A program made the position numbers and the translations under genes. A stretch of DNA of 64,000 bases from JAUSPI01 sp964454305 (lineage in GTDB: Bacteria; Desulfobacterota; Syntrophia; Syntrophales; JADFWA01): the NCBI GenBank assembly GCA_964454305.1, contig CAYVXX010000003.1, positions 4,513-68,512 on the forward strand, read 5' to 3'. Positions 10,617-19,282 of this stretch are shown piece after piece; the stretch's first letter is position 1, and each line of letters opens with the position of its first letter. The notes beneath the pieces were generated by a model, which was given only the letters and a program-made list of their open reading frames with translations, was not told the DNA's origin and did no database searches.

Positions 10617-11399
10617 ATGTCTAAGGTAGCTGTTATAACCGGAGGTTCCCAGGGCCTGGGGTTTGCACTGGCCCGTTGTCTTGCACGGGACGGCTATATT
10701 CCCGTCCTTCTTGCCCGAACAACTTATATTCTGGAGAACGCGGTTAAAAGTCTTGAAGCGATGGGCTATCAGGCTGATTCATATGTCGTGGACATCGCAG
10801 ACGAGAATGCCATGAGTACGGTGGCCGGTTCGATACGTGACAGATTCGGGACCATTGACGTTCTCGTCAACAATGCCGGGATCGTTCATACGGAGACCCT
10901 CGAAGAGATGAATATCTGTGATATCCGCTACGACCTTGAAGTGAATCTTTTCGGGACGATACTTTGCACAAGACAGTTTCTCCCCATGTTGGCAGAGGAC
11001 GGGAAGATCCTTTTTGTTTCGTCGGGATTCGGTCTTATGGGGCCGGCCGGATATTCGGTGTACGCGGCGGCCAAAGCGGGCGTGATCAACTTTGCCGAAT
11101 CAATAAAAAGAGAGCTTCACAGGCGCAACATTGGTGTGTACGTTGCCGTTCCCTCGGATATCGATACACCTGGCTTCCGTAAGGAGCTGGAAGGATTGCC
11201 CGAGTGGATGGCCGTTTCCAAGGCCAGGGGAAAGATCCAGTCCCCCAACGCCGTAGCCCGAGCTATCCTGAAGAAATGCCGGGGAGGCCGGTTCCTTATC
11301 TTTACCGACGCTGGTGTGCGGATGCTTCACATCCTCAACAGGGTTTTACCCCGCCGATGCAGAGACCTCATCCTCGACACCATGTTTCCCAGACCGTGA
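10617..11399 (+). CDS. Short-chain dehydrogenase/reductase, 3-ketodihydrosphingosine reductase-like
   Basis: This 260-residue classical SDR has the cofactor motif TGGSQGLGFALAR at residues 8-20, NNAG near residue 90, and a catalytic Ser/Tyr/Lys set (SSGFGLMGPAGYSVYAAAK). The PSDIDTPGF segment and a hydrophobic, arginine-rich tail resemble 3-ketosphinganine reductases, which reduce the product of serine palmitoyltransferase. It starts 48 bases after the synthase stop on the same strand, with GGAG 9 bases before the ATG. Reduction of the amino ketone released by the upstream AOS domain is the natural reading. The SDR family is certain, and the substrate is inferred from the neighbours. Confidence 0.8.
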   Translation: MSKVAVITGGSQGLGFALARCLARDGYIPVLLARTTYILENAVKSLEAMGYQADSYVVDIADENAMSTVAGSIRDRFGTIDVLVNNAGIVHTETLEEMNICDIRYDLEVNLFGTILCTRQFLPMLAEDGKILFVSSGFGLMGPAGYSVYAAAKAGVINFAESIKRELHRRNIGVYVAVPSDIDTPGFRKELEGLPEWMAVSKARGKIQSPNAVARAILKKCRGGRFLIFTDAGVRMLHILNRVLPRRCRDLILDTMFPRP

Positions 11400-11476
11400 C
11401 CTAAACGAAGACGTTTTTAAAATGACGTGGCGGAAAATGTCGGAGAGGCGATTCAGACCATTTCATCTCATGATGC

Positions 11477-13189
11477 TCATTCACAGGGCACAGAGTACAC
11501 GTGCTCGGGTGAAATAAATCTATGGCGGTATTTTAGAGATTCCAAAAGGTCAATCACCATTTTTGTGTTATATCCGAACTGCCTGATATCGGTTTCCCTT
11601 ACCTGGAGCAGGAGATTCGGACGAAACCGTTTCAACGTTGCCGTTCCGCCCGTCAATATATCGTATCCGGCTCCCCCGGCATGGATTTTTAAGAAATCCA
11701 GTTTTTGAATGTTCTGCTCGTTGACGAAATGATCAAGCGTATCAACAAACGTAGGTACTGAACAAAAACTGCCGAACTTTGGTTCCTGTCCGTAAGTACT
11801 TAAAAAATATTGACCGCTTTCCGGCACGTTCAAAACCCGTTCACCCGACTCATTCAAAATGCCCGTATTGAATACCCTGACCCGGTTTTCAACATTGTTC
11901 AGTTTCAGATTTGATTTCAGGACATCGAAGAGCAGTTCGTGAGGTTCGAAAGCGTAGAAGGCAGACCCTTCCACGAATTTTGCAACCAGAGAAAAACAGC
12001 CCGTGCTTGCCCCGACATCGAAGACAACCGGTCGATCAAATTTTTTCAGCTCATCGTAAAAAAATCGGATAATTTCTTTGCCCCGCACATCCACTGCCTG
12101 AAAAGATGTCCATTCTTTCCCCTTTTTATCGTAGACCATCTCCTTTTCGAAGGCACCGATTCCGTTATCCCGGAAATCTATAATCACCCGTCTGTCATCC
12201 ACGAGGGTATATTCCTGTCTCAGGCCCAGACCGGAAACTTCGACGAAGGGAACATTGCCCATTACTGCCGCTTCGTAGGAAAAGGTGCTCTGTCTGGTGC
12301 CGATCAACTTCTGTGTGTTTGCCAGGAGATACATATCGATTAGTGCATCCTTGTGATCCTGGAGAGTGAAGCGATTCACCATGCCGTCTGTCGTTTCTTT
12401 GGGGTATGTAATTATCCTGTCTTTATATCTTTCAATAAATGTTCGGCACTCTGTGATATTATCGGCGGCCAGGAATATCTTTACATCCGGGTTTTTTGTT
12501 ATCTCCTCGTCTATCAGGGAGGAAAACAGGTCAAATCTCGTTTGTCCGATGGGGCCGTCGGGACTGCTGTCCCGCTCTTTTGTAAGCCGTTTATAGGTTT
12601 TTCGTGTCCTTATGTGCACACCGATGGTGTCATCATGAAAATGGCGGTCAATAAACCGTTCGTATTGCTCCCGGATATCCCGTGCAGGTACAAACCGCTG
12701 ATAGATTCGGTGCCGTTTGTTATGAAAATCGATTCCATTTATGGGTTTCCCATGGAAAGAGTAATAGGATCTGATGACGATCAGGGGAAAGAAAAAGTTT
12801 ACGTTCTTCGCGATCATGTCGCACAGTATGGTGTTGAATTGATGGTGTGGTGTCAATTCATGTCTGATCCAATCGGTGAAACGGAGGATCCTGCGGCCTT
12901 CATAAAAGCAGAAAAAGCGCTGAATTCTGTTTAATGCGTCGCGATTCACCGGTGAGGAGGGCAATTCAGGCATTTCGAAAAGGTCCGAAAAATCACGAAT
13001 TCCCGGAAGATCTATTAGGTCCCCCCAGTGAAGATAGAAGTCGCGGCTCTCCTCCTCCGCCATGAGTATCGCCGAGATCAGACCGCGCAGTTGATTGGCC
13101 AATCCGCTGTATAAAGGGGCCTCAAACACGATTGCGTTGTCCAAACCGTCGACTGAAAAGAATTTTTTTATAAATTTTCGATTAAACAT
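11477..13189 (-). CDS. Fucosyltransferase (NodZ/GT23)-like domain fused to FkbM-family methyltransferase
   Basis: The N-terminal half (about 1-330) carries GVHIRTRKTYKRL and a later GTRQSTFSYEAAVMG, typical of NodZ/FUT8-type fucosyltransferases where the HxR motif binds GDP-sugar. The C-terminal half (about 350-570) is an FkbM-type SAM-dependent methyltransferase, with VVFDVGASTGCFSLVAKF as motif I and KLDFLKIHAGGAGYDIL downstream. A fusion would couple transfer of a deoxy-sugar to its O-methylation, as in methyl-fucose caps. The ATG at 13189 follows ACAGG; a TTG sits one codon upstream. The gene starts 18 bases after the ABC transporter gene, so they are probably cotranscribed. The sugar and acceptor are not determined. 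Confidence 0.75.
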   Translation of the reverse strand: MFNRKFIKKFFSVDGLDNAIVFEAPLYSGLANQLRGLISAILMAEEESRDFYLHWGDLIDLPGIRDFSDLFEMPELPSSPVNRDALNRIQRFFCFYEGRRILRFTDWIRHELTPHHQFNTILCDMIAKNVNFFFPLIVIRSYYSFHGKPINGIDFHNKRHRIYQRFVPARDIREQYERFIDRHFHDDTIGVHIRTRKTYKRLTKERDSSPDGPIGQTRFDLFSSLIDEEITKNPDVKIFLAADNITECRTFIERYKDRIITYPKETTDGMVNRFTLQDHKDALIDMYLLANTQKLIGTRQSTFSYEAAVMGNVPFVEVSGLGLRQEYTLVDDRRVIIDFRDNGIGAFEKEMVYDKKGKEWTSFQAVDVRGKEIIRFFYDELKKFDRPVVFDVGASTGCFSLVAKFVEGSAFYAFEPHELLFDVLKSNLKLNNVENRVRVFNTGILNESGERVLNVPESGQYFLSTYGQEPKFGSFCSVPTFVDTLDHFVNEQNIQKLDFLKIHAGGAGYDILTGGTATLKRFRPNLLLQVRETDIRQFGYNTKMVIDLLESLKYRHRFISPEHVYSVPCE

Positions 13190-13206
13190 CAAACCTGTCG
13201 TCCGGT

Positions 13207-14835
13207 TCAGGTGCTAACGATTTTTCCGTCATCGAGCCTGATCACTCGATCCGCAACGGAGAAATATCGGTCGTCATGCGTGATGACAAGTACCACCTTG
13301 TTTTTTCTTTTTAAGTCAATGAGAATTTTTTCGTAAAACTCTTTTTTGAATACGGGGTCCTGGCCGGCCGCCCATTCGTCGAATATGTAGACGGGCCGGT
13401 CTTCCAAGCATGAGGCCAAAAGAGCGAGGCGTTTCTGCTGACCGTAGGAAAGATCGACCGTTGAAAAGCCTCCGTTTCGAATATGCACCTTTTCATGTAA
13501 ATTAAGCGTTTTCAGGTAATTTTCCGCGTGATTCTCAATTTCTTCCGGATCAATACCTATCAGGTATTTAAAAAGGTGATAATCCGAAAAAACGACAGAG
13601 AAATTTTGCAAGAATGTTTCTCTGTTGAAATTGTCGACAGGTTCATTATTCCATAAAATTCGACCTTCTTCCGGAAGATATAAGCCGCAGATGACCTTTG
13701 CCAGGGTGGTCTTTCCCGTACCGTTTCCCCCAACAATGAAGGTAAGTTCGCCGCTTTGCACTTGAAAGTTTATGGGACCTACGACGAACCTGTCTCCATT
13801 CAGCTCATCTTTATACTCAAATTTAATATCTTCCAGCTTCAACTTATAAGAACCCCTTTGTGGACTTTCCTTTAACGGGGCGTTTTCGCTCCGTTCGGAG
13901 TCCGTATTAAACAAATCAAAGCCGTACGTCTGGATTTTTTCCAGAGCGACATTCACATTCATCCACTGAGGGATAAAGGACAGAAGGGTTGCCAGAGGTG
14001 ATAGCGAAAATAATGCGGCAAGGATAAACCCGGTCAGCAGGTGTGGTTTCACCTCAAAAAATATTGGTACAAGGAATAATAAACATCCGATATTCGCCAG
14101 TATAAGAAGGTCTCCGAATCGCTGGGATATGACGTAAATGGATTTGGCACTGATATTCTGGTTCATAAGCGCTCGATCGGTAGCGTGAAGGTGGAGAGTT
14201 AAAAAATCCTGCCGCTTCCGGTGGTGAAGGAACAACTCTTTGAGACCCTCGGCTAAACTCCGGTATTGTTTTATCATGTCGTCCGTTATTTCCCTTGATT
14301 TCGCCAGGAATCTTTTTGCTAAATTGGAAGGTATTTTAAAAAGCAGGATCGCGACCATCAGAAAACAGATATTGAACAGGAAAAGGGGCGGCGATAACCA
14401 TAACATGTATCCGTAACAACCAAAAACGATGGCTATATTGATAAAAGCATTCGGCAGTCTTCCGACAAAACTCGTTATGGACGTAATATCTTCTACGAGA
14501 ATTGCGAAGAGGCGATGAGTCCCTATCTTTTCCAGTTCCCTGAGTTCTTTTGTAAAAATCTGATGGCTGAGGGCCAGTTTTAATTGAAAGGCAATTTTCT
14601 CGGAAAGACGTATCAGCAGGAATTCCGAAAGGATACAAAGGCCGCCATAAATGAGCCACAACAAGACAAAGGCAAGGAGAAGCTTATAATAGTTGACGGT
14701 ATCCGCATTCCCGTCAAGGGTCCTGTGAATTACCGCCATCATTCCGGACAACCCGAATCCCGAAACCAGGCCCACAATAACAGAATAAATGAGGGTCTTC
14801 TTTCCGTATTTAAGGATGAATTTGAAAAAGGACAT
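13207..14835 (-). CDS. ABC exporter, fused permease and ATPase (SyrD/PvdE-like)
   Basis: The N-terminal half holds about six membrane segments. The ATPase half has Walker A GGNGTGKTTLAK, a signature-like LSYGQQKRLALLASCL, and Walker B PVYIFDEWAAGQDP. The DEWAAGQDP form is characteristic of the cyclic-peptide/pyoverdine exporter family (SyrD, PvdE, YojI). I chose the ATG at 14835, giving 542 residues, because it begins the membrane domain at MSFFKF and has an AAGG upstream; a GTG at 14898 would add 21 residues unlike the family. It probably exports or flips a small product made by the surrounding genes. It is divergent from the Stealth-like gene across a gap of about 230 bases that must hold both promoters. 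Confidence 0.85.
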   Translation of the reverse strand: MSFFKFILKYGKKTLIYSVIVGLVSGFGLSGMMAVIHRTLDGNADTVNYYKLLLAFVLLWLIYGGLCILSEFLLIRLSEKIAFQLKLALSHQIFTKELRELEKIGTHRLFAILVEDITSITSFVGRLPNAFINIAIVFGCYGYMLWLSPPLFLFNICFLMVAILLFKIPSNLAKRFLAKSREITDDMIKQYRSLAEGLKELFLHHRKRQDFLTLHLHATDRALMNQNISAKSIYVISQRFGDLLILANIGCLLFLVPIFFEVKPHLLTGFILAALFSLSPLATLLSFIPQWMNVNVALEKIQTYGFDLFNTDSERSENAPLKESPQRGSYKLKLEDIKFEYKDELNGDRFVVGPINFQVQSGELTFIVGGNGTGKTTLAKVICGLYLPEEGRILWNNEPVDNFNRETFLQNFSVVFSDYHLFKYLIGIDPEEIENHAENYLKTLNLHEKVHIRNGGFSTVDLSYGQQKRLALLASCLEDRPVYIFDEWAAGQDPVFKKEFYEKILIDLKRKNKVVLVITHDDRYFSVADRVIRLDDGKIVST

Positions 14836-15067
14836 ATCCGGTACCGCCTTGGTAGCTCCGTAAGTGAAAATCCTTAAACACCCGGACTTCCACGCCACGG
14901 TATTTTACTCGAAGTCATTAAAAATGTGCAAGAGATAATCGGAAGCATATGACGGCTTCAAAGCTATCCGTTCATATTTCCTCCCAGTTTAAGATAATGG
15001 GCTTGACCTGATTGCTATAGAGGGTTAAAAGAAAAAGTTAAATTATGGGACAACTTTTTCATGTGAA

Positions 15068-16021
15068 ATGATGAAACTCTTTAACCCCGAAATGCCGGTC
15101 GATATCGTTTACACCTGGGTGGATGGCAACAGTGAGTCATACCGGTCACTTTATAAGCGATATGCCAAAAAAAACGAAGATCTGAATCCTGAACGCTATC
15201 GTGATGTCTACACCATGTTGAGGTATAGCCTGAGGTCTATTGAAAAATATATCCCATGGTATCGGAATATCTATATAATAACTCAGCGTCCCCAAGTGCC
15301 GGATTGGCTGAAACTCCCTCATCCTCAAGTCAAGGTCATTCACCATGATGAGATTTTCGATTCAGAATACCTGCCGACGTTCAATTCAAATGTCATTGAA
15401 AGCTACATTCACCGGATTCCCGATTTATCCGATTATTTCCTCTATCTCAATGACGATTTCCTCTTCGGCAGAGAGACCTTTAAGGGTGATTTTATTACGA
15501 ATGAAGGGAAAATCAATATCTTTGGGACTCTTTTCGGGGAACGTTTGAAATTCAGGGTTTACGATACCAGGTGGAATATCTTTTCTTACGGGTTTGTCGA
15601 GCATACACCGTTGTTCATCTGTAAAAAGGCCTGGGAATTGATGTTATCTGAGCAAAAAGAAGAAGTACATAAAACCCGGCTCAACAGGTTCCGTACAGAT
15701 TATGATCTCGCCATGGATAAACTTTACCGGTATTATATGCTTTCAAAAATGAGAAATTACTCCCGGGCGGTTCCTGCACTCGAAGTTTTGAAATATCATC
15801 GCTTTCATAAGATTACAAACGGTGTGACCGGACAGAAAAAAGGGATTGACAGGCTGAAAAAGATGAGGCCCAAATTCTATTGTCTCAATGATGATCAGCG
15901 TCAAAATCCTAATGAAACCGTCGTCAGGCTTGTTAAAAATTTCTTGGACGAAAACTATCCTGAGCCGTCCTCATTTGAACTGAACAGCGAGCGCATTCCC
16001 CGCTGCTTGCGGCGGGGTTAG
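15068..16021 (+). CDS. Stealth-family sugar-phosphate transferase-like protein
   Basis: This 317-residue protein begins with DIVYTWVDG (Stealth conserved region 1) and contains YSLRSIEKYIPWYRNIYI and YFLYLNDDFLFG (conserved region 2). Stealth proteins are hexose-1-phosphoryl transferases for capsular or surface glycans, related to GlcNAc-1-phosphotransferase. With the neighbouring LicD-like and nucleotidyltransferase genes, a role in transferring a phosphorylated group to a surface glycan or lipid is plausible. The last 14 codons and the stop are supplied by a dispersed repeat element (15975-16017), so the original C-terminus may have been replaced. ATG codons at 15068 and 15071 are both usable. 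Confidence 0.8.
   Translation: MMKLFNPEMPVDIVYTWVDGNSESYRSLYKRYAKKNEDLNPERYRDVYTMLRYSLRSIEKYIPWYRNIYIITQRPQVPDWLKLPHPQVKVIHHDEIFDSEYLPTFNSNVIESYIHRIPDLSDYFLYLNDDFLFGRETFKGDFITNEGKINIFGTLFGERLKFRVYDTRWNIFSYGFVEHTPLFICKKAWELMLSEQKEEVHKTRLNRFRTDYDLAMDKLYRYYMLSKMRNYSRAVPALEVLKYHRFHKITNGVTGQKKGIDRLKKMRPKFYCLNDDQRQNPNETVVRLVKNFLDENYPEPSSFELNSERIPRCLRRG
15975..16017 (+). repeat. Dispersed 43-bp repeat, copy A
   Basis: This 43-base segment is found in reverse complement at 40487-40529 with only two differences. It includes a GC-rich hairpin (arms around 15998-16003 and 16012-16017). It overlaps the 3' end of the Stealth-like gene and encodes its last residues. Shorter pieces of the same family occur at 36633-36652, 40872-40890, 16065-16090, 52303-52316 and 61480-61504. 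Confidence 0.8.
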
Positions 16022-16064
16022 CGAGCGAATAAAAACAACAATCTTCCTTACCAGTCGGAGATTT

Positions 16065-16090
16065 CCCGCAACTTGTTGCGGGGAGCTTCA
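16065..16090 (+). repeat. Partial dispersed repeat with hairpin
   Basis: A short inverted repeat (CCCGCAAC / GTTGCGGG) is followed by GAGCTTC. It resembles the hairpin half of the dispersed repeat at 40481-40529 in reverse complement. It lies between the convergent Stealth-like and LicD-like genes and could also act as a transcription stop. Confidence 0.5.
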
Positions 16091-16129
16091 AAAGTAGGCG
16101 GCCTGTTGTTCCGGGTACTCATACTACGA

Positions 16130-16780
16130 TCATTCAACTTTTTTTGATTTTTTGGGGTGCCAGTATCCTGTTTCCTTGTCCTGCCAGGCATTTTCTCCTA
16201 TATACCCGAACATGTGGACGAGATATGTCTCTAACTGGTTCGGCACGAACGTGCTTTCTCCCATAAAAGTTGTCTCTGTAAGAGGGTAGACGTAATCTTT
16301 GGGAAAGGGCTTCAAATCCCCCTGAACGGTGCTCGTGATGTAACACCGCAGTCGGGAAGACAGGTCTTCGTAAAAATAGATATCAGCTTCCCATCCTTTG
16401 TAAGACACATAGAGTTTCGGGCCGGGATGTTTGTAACTGGTATCGTACATTGAAAATCCCCGGGGCAGCCTCCGCCGGTTCTCCCAGATTTTTTTATATT
16501 CCCTTTCATGTGCCCCGAAGTCGATATCGTAATCATGGCGCATTATTTGGCCCTCTCTGTAATACCCCAGCAGTGTTCCGAATACCAGCCAGTATTCGAC
16601 GTCGAGCTCCCGTAAAAAACGGTTGGTCACCTTGAAGAGTTCTTCCAATGCTTTTAGCTTGCCGGAGTTTTTAGCGTTCCAGGGACGGGAAAAACGGGCA
16701 TGACGAATTAAAAGTCGAAAATTTCTCCGTATTGCGTCAAAGGCATGCATTGTGTTATATACTTTATTCTGACTGAGCAT
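16130..16780 (-). CDS. LicD-family phosphotransferase
   Basis: The protein has the LicD signature: YWLVFGTLLGYYREGQ followed by MRHDYDIDFG, whose acidic cluster binds metal. LicD enzymes transfer phosphocholine from CDP-choline to glycans, and relatives (fukutin-type) use other CDP-activated groups. Here the adjacent gene is a LicC/PntC-like cytidylyltransferase and the next genes make 2-aminoethylphosphonate, so CMP-aminoethylphosphonate is a plausible donor. I chose the ATG at 16780, which has GGAT upstream; an earlier ATG at 16831 reaches into the divergent promoter region. The family is clear and the donor is inferred. Confidence 0.8.
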   Translation of the reverse strand: MLSQNKVYNTMHAFDAIRRNFRLLIRHARFSRPWNAKNSGKLKALEELFKVTNRFLRELDVEYWLVFGTLLGYYREGQIMRHDYDIDFGAHEREYKKIWENRRRLPRGFSMYDTSYKHPGPKLYVSYKGWEADIYFYEDLSSRLRCYITSTVQGDLKPFPKDYVYPLTETTFMGESTFVPNQLETYLVHMFGYIGENAWQDKETGYWHPKKSKKVE

Positions 16781-16878
16781 CAAATATCCATTATCATTTA
16801 TAGTGATGAAACCGGGCAAAGTGTAGCACAAATAGCCGGTTAAGCAAACTCTTCATGACAATTTTGTGGAGTATGTAA

Positions 16879-17625
16879 ATGAAGGCCATTGTCCTGGCGG
16901 CGGGTTCCGGAAATCGATTAAGCAGCGCTTTTGATGATCCCAAATGTCTTATTCCAATCGGCGGTATCCCCCTTCTCAAAAGATATCTTGAAGGCTTTTA
17001 CGCAGCAGGGATAGATCAAGTCGTACTCGTCGCGGGGTACCGCATGGAAAAGATCGTCGAGTATATTAAAAACCTTTCCGTCGAGTTTCCTATGCACATC
17101 CTTATGAACAAGGATTATGAGAAAGGGAGCATCGTGTCCCTATGGACCGCGGAGGAATGGCTCTCCGGCGATATACTCTTGATGGACGGTGATCTCTATT
17201 TCGAACGGGATTTTCTGTCGAGGGCTATGACGTCCATGAAACAGAATTTCTTTCTAATTGATTCCACTGCTCGAAACGATGGCGAGGCCGTTATGGTAGG
17301 TTTCAGGGAGGGAAGAGCTGTAAATCTTGCACGGGGGCTCTACGGTGAATTCGATCTTGTAGGAGAATGGGCCGGGGGGATAAAACTCTCCCCCGAAGGG
17401 ACATCGCTTCTCAGAGACGTTGTATGCCGTCAGATAGAAGAGGGAAATACCGAAAAAGGGTACGAATTTATCGTTCCCCAACTGTTTGATATGATAGATC
17501 TTTCATATGAGCTGATCGACGGCTGCAACTGGATTGAAATCGATTTTCCCGGTGATATGGAACAGGCTGAAAAAATGGATCAAGGTATCAGAAAGAAGGA
17601 AAAATCTCATGACAAAAGCGCGTAA
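16879..17625 (+). CDS. LicC/PntC-like nucleotidyltransferase
   Basis: This 248-residue NTP transferase has the intact N-terminal signature LAAGSGNRL and PKCLIPIGG (nucleotide and metal binding), DGDLYFE in the middle and WIEIDFPGDMEQAE at the end. Such enzymes make CDP-choline (LicC) or CMP-phosphonates (PntC). It overlaps the PEP mutase gene by 17 bases and is divergent from licD-like. Activation of 2-aminoethylphosphonate with CTP is therefore the best guess. GGAG precedes the ATG by 7 bases. Confidence 0.8.
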   Translation: MKAIVLAAGSGNRLSSAFDDPKCLIPIGGIPLLKRYLEGFYAAGIDQVVLVAGYRMEKIVEYIKNLSVEFPMHILMNKDYEKGSIVSLWTAEEWLSGDILLMDGDLYFERDFLSRAMTSMKQNFFLIDSTARNDGEAVMVGFREGRAVNLARGLYGEFDLVGEWAGGIKLSPEGTSLLRDVVCRQIEEGNTEKGYEFIVPQLFDMIDLSYELIDGCNWIEIDFPGDMEQAEKMDQGIRKKEKSHDKSA

Positions 17626-19270
17626 GTTACGAGAACTGATCGGAAGCCCTCACATTACCCGTGTCGCCGGGGCGCATAATCCTCTCGGCGCAAAACTAAT
17701 AGAATCGGCCGGTTTCCCGGCCATCTGGTCCAGCGGGTTGGAAATTTCGGCGGCCCAGGCCCTCCCTGATGCGAATATTCTAACGATGACGGAATTCCTG
17801 GAAGCCGCCTCATCTATGAGCGATGCCGTGGATATTCCGGTTATAGCCGATTGCGATACAGGATTCGGGAATTCAAACAATGTCATCCATATGGTTAAGA
17901 GGTACGAAAAGGCCGGAATTGCCGCTGTCTGCATTGAGGATAAGCGTTTCCCCAAGATGAACAGCTTTATTCCGGGCCGGCAGGAACTGGCAACCATAGC
18001 GGAGTTTGTCGGAAGGATCATGGCGGCCAAAAATGCCCAGTCCGATCCCGATTTCATGGTAATCGCCCGGATTGAGGCCTTTATCGCGGGGCAGGGAATC
18101 GAAGAGGCTTTAAAAAGAGGCCACGCGTACGCCGATGCGGGCGCAGACGCGATTCTTATTCATTCCAAATCACAAAACCCCGATGAAATATACGAATTTG
18201 CAGCGAGATGGGACAGGGAGCTTCCGCTGGTGGCAATTCCCACGACGTACTATAACGTTACAACCGAGGAGTTGGAGAAAGCGGGATTTGCGGTTGTTAT
18301 CTATGCCAACCAGGGAATGAGGGCAGCCCTTCGTGCCATGAGGGAGACCTTTGAAGAAATATACCGGGCGGGTACCTCACGAACCGTGGAAACGGAGATA
18401 GCCTCTCTTCAGGAGATTTTTGAAATCCAGGATATACAGGGCATGAAGGATGCCGAGAAACTCTATATGCACACTGGAAATCAGGAGGTTGTTGCCGTTA
18501 TTCCTGCTGCGGGTGACCACCTGGAAGAATATTCCATGAAGGAAATTTCTTCGGATATTCCCATAGCTGCCCTCGATATCAACGGGAAAACGCTCCTTCA
18601 AAGACAGGTTGAAACGCTTAACAAGTCCGGGATACAGGAGATTCATGTGATCGGGGGATACAAAAAGGATCGGATAGATGCAAAGAACGTTCATCTCCTC
18701 GAAAACATTGAATATGAAAATACGGGAATGCTTCATTCCATTATGTGTGCCCGTGACTTCATTCAGGGAAAGGTTTTCGTAGTATATGGTGATATCCTTT
18801 TCGATCGGGTTCTCCTCGAAGAACTTCTCCAGGTGGAGGAGGATATCGTGATTCTGGTTGATCCTAATTATGACGCAAAGAAGTATGGTTCGGAAAAGAA
18901 GATTGATCTTGTTATTTCTGAAGGGAGGCCGATAAAGACAAAACGGAGATTGAGAGAGACTCCCCTAAGTAAGGTTTTAAAAATCGGACTTGACGTCAAT
19001 CCTTCGGAGGCCCATTATGAATTTCCCGGCTTGATGGCACTCTCGCCGAGGGGCAGTGAAATCGTAAAGGAAGTTTACGAATCGGCCTCAAAGCGTTATG
19101 GGGGAAAGCCGTTTCACAGCGCCCCCAATTTTGAAAGAGCCGTGTTGGCCGACCTGCTACAGGAGATTGTCAACGCCGGGCATCCTGTCGTATGTATGGA
19201 AAGTGATTCCGGATGGCTGGAGGTTCATTCAATGGATGACTACAAACTGGCCTGTTCCATGACCAGATAA
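17609..19270 (+). CDS. pepM: Phosphoenolpyruvate mutase fused to a nucleotidyltransferase-like domain
   Basis: Residues 1-290 form a PEP mutase of the isocitrate lyase superfamily with the diagnostic EDKRFPKMNS motif near residue 110 (EDK-x5-NS), converting PEP to phosphonopyruvate. Residues about 310-553 have the fold pattern of an NTP transferase (VVYGDILFDR, then DSGWLEVHSMDDYK). However, the usual glycine-rich loop and the PK lysine are replaced (AAGDHLEEYSM, SDIPIAALDINGK), so this domain may not be catalytic. The ATG at 17609 has AAGAAGGA upstream; an earlier in-frame ATG at 17534 lies inside the preceding gene. This is the committed step of the phosphonate operon. Confidence 0.92.
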   Translation: MTKARKLRELIGSPHITRVAGAHNPLGAKLIESAGFPAIWSSGLEISAAQALPDANILTMTEFLEAASSMSDAVDIPVIADCDTGFGNSNNVIHMVKRYEKAGIAAVCIEDKRFPKMNSFIPGRQELATIAEFVGRIMAAKNAQSDPDFMVIARIEAFIAGQGIEEALKRGHAYADAGADAILIHSKSQNPDEIYEFAARWDRELPLVAIPTTYYNVTTEELEKAGFAVVIYANQGMRAALRAMRETFEEIYRAGTSRTVETEIASLQEIFEIQDIQGMKDAEKLYMHTGNQEVVAVIPAAGDHLEEYSMKEISSDIPIAALDINGKTLLQRQVETLNKSGIQEIHVIGGYKKDRIDAKNVHLLENIEYENTGMLHSIMCARDFIQGKVFVVYGDILFDRVLLEELLQVEEDIVILVDPNYDAKKYGSEKKIDLVISEGRPIKTKRRLRETPLSKVLKIGLDVNPSEAHYEFPGLMALSPRGSEIVKEVYESASKRYGGKPFHSAPNFERAVLADLLQEIVNAGHPVVCMESDSGWLEVHSMDDYKLACSMTR

Positions 19271-19282
19271 GGTTTGACCGCT

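Noticed and set aside
12353..12934. Plus-strand open frame of 193 codons opposite the NodZ-FkbM fusion
   Set aside because: Antisense shadow without motif; the minus strand has the HxR donor-binding motif.
14836..14898. Longer N-terminus of the SyrD-like exporter (GTG start at 14898)
   Set aside because: The added 21 residues do not resemble the family; an ATG at 14835 starts at the usual position and has an AAGG upstream.
14998..15022. Possible sigma-54 promoter before the Stealth-like gene
   Set aside because: TGGGCTTGACCTGATTGC resembles the consensus, but the GG to GC spacing is 12-13 instead of 10 bases.
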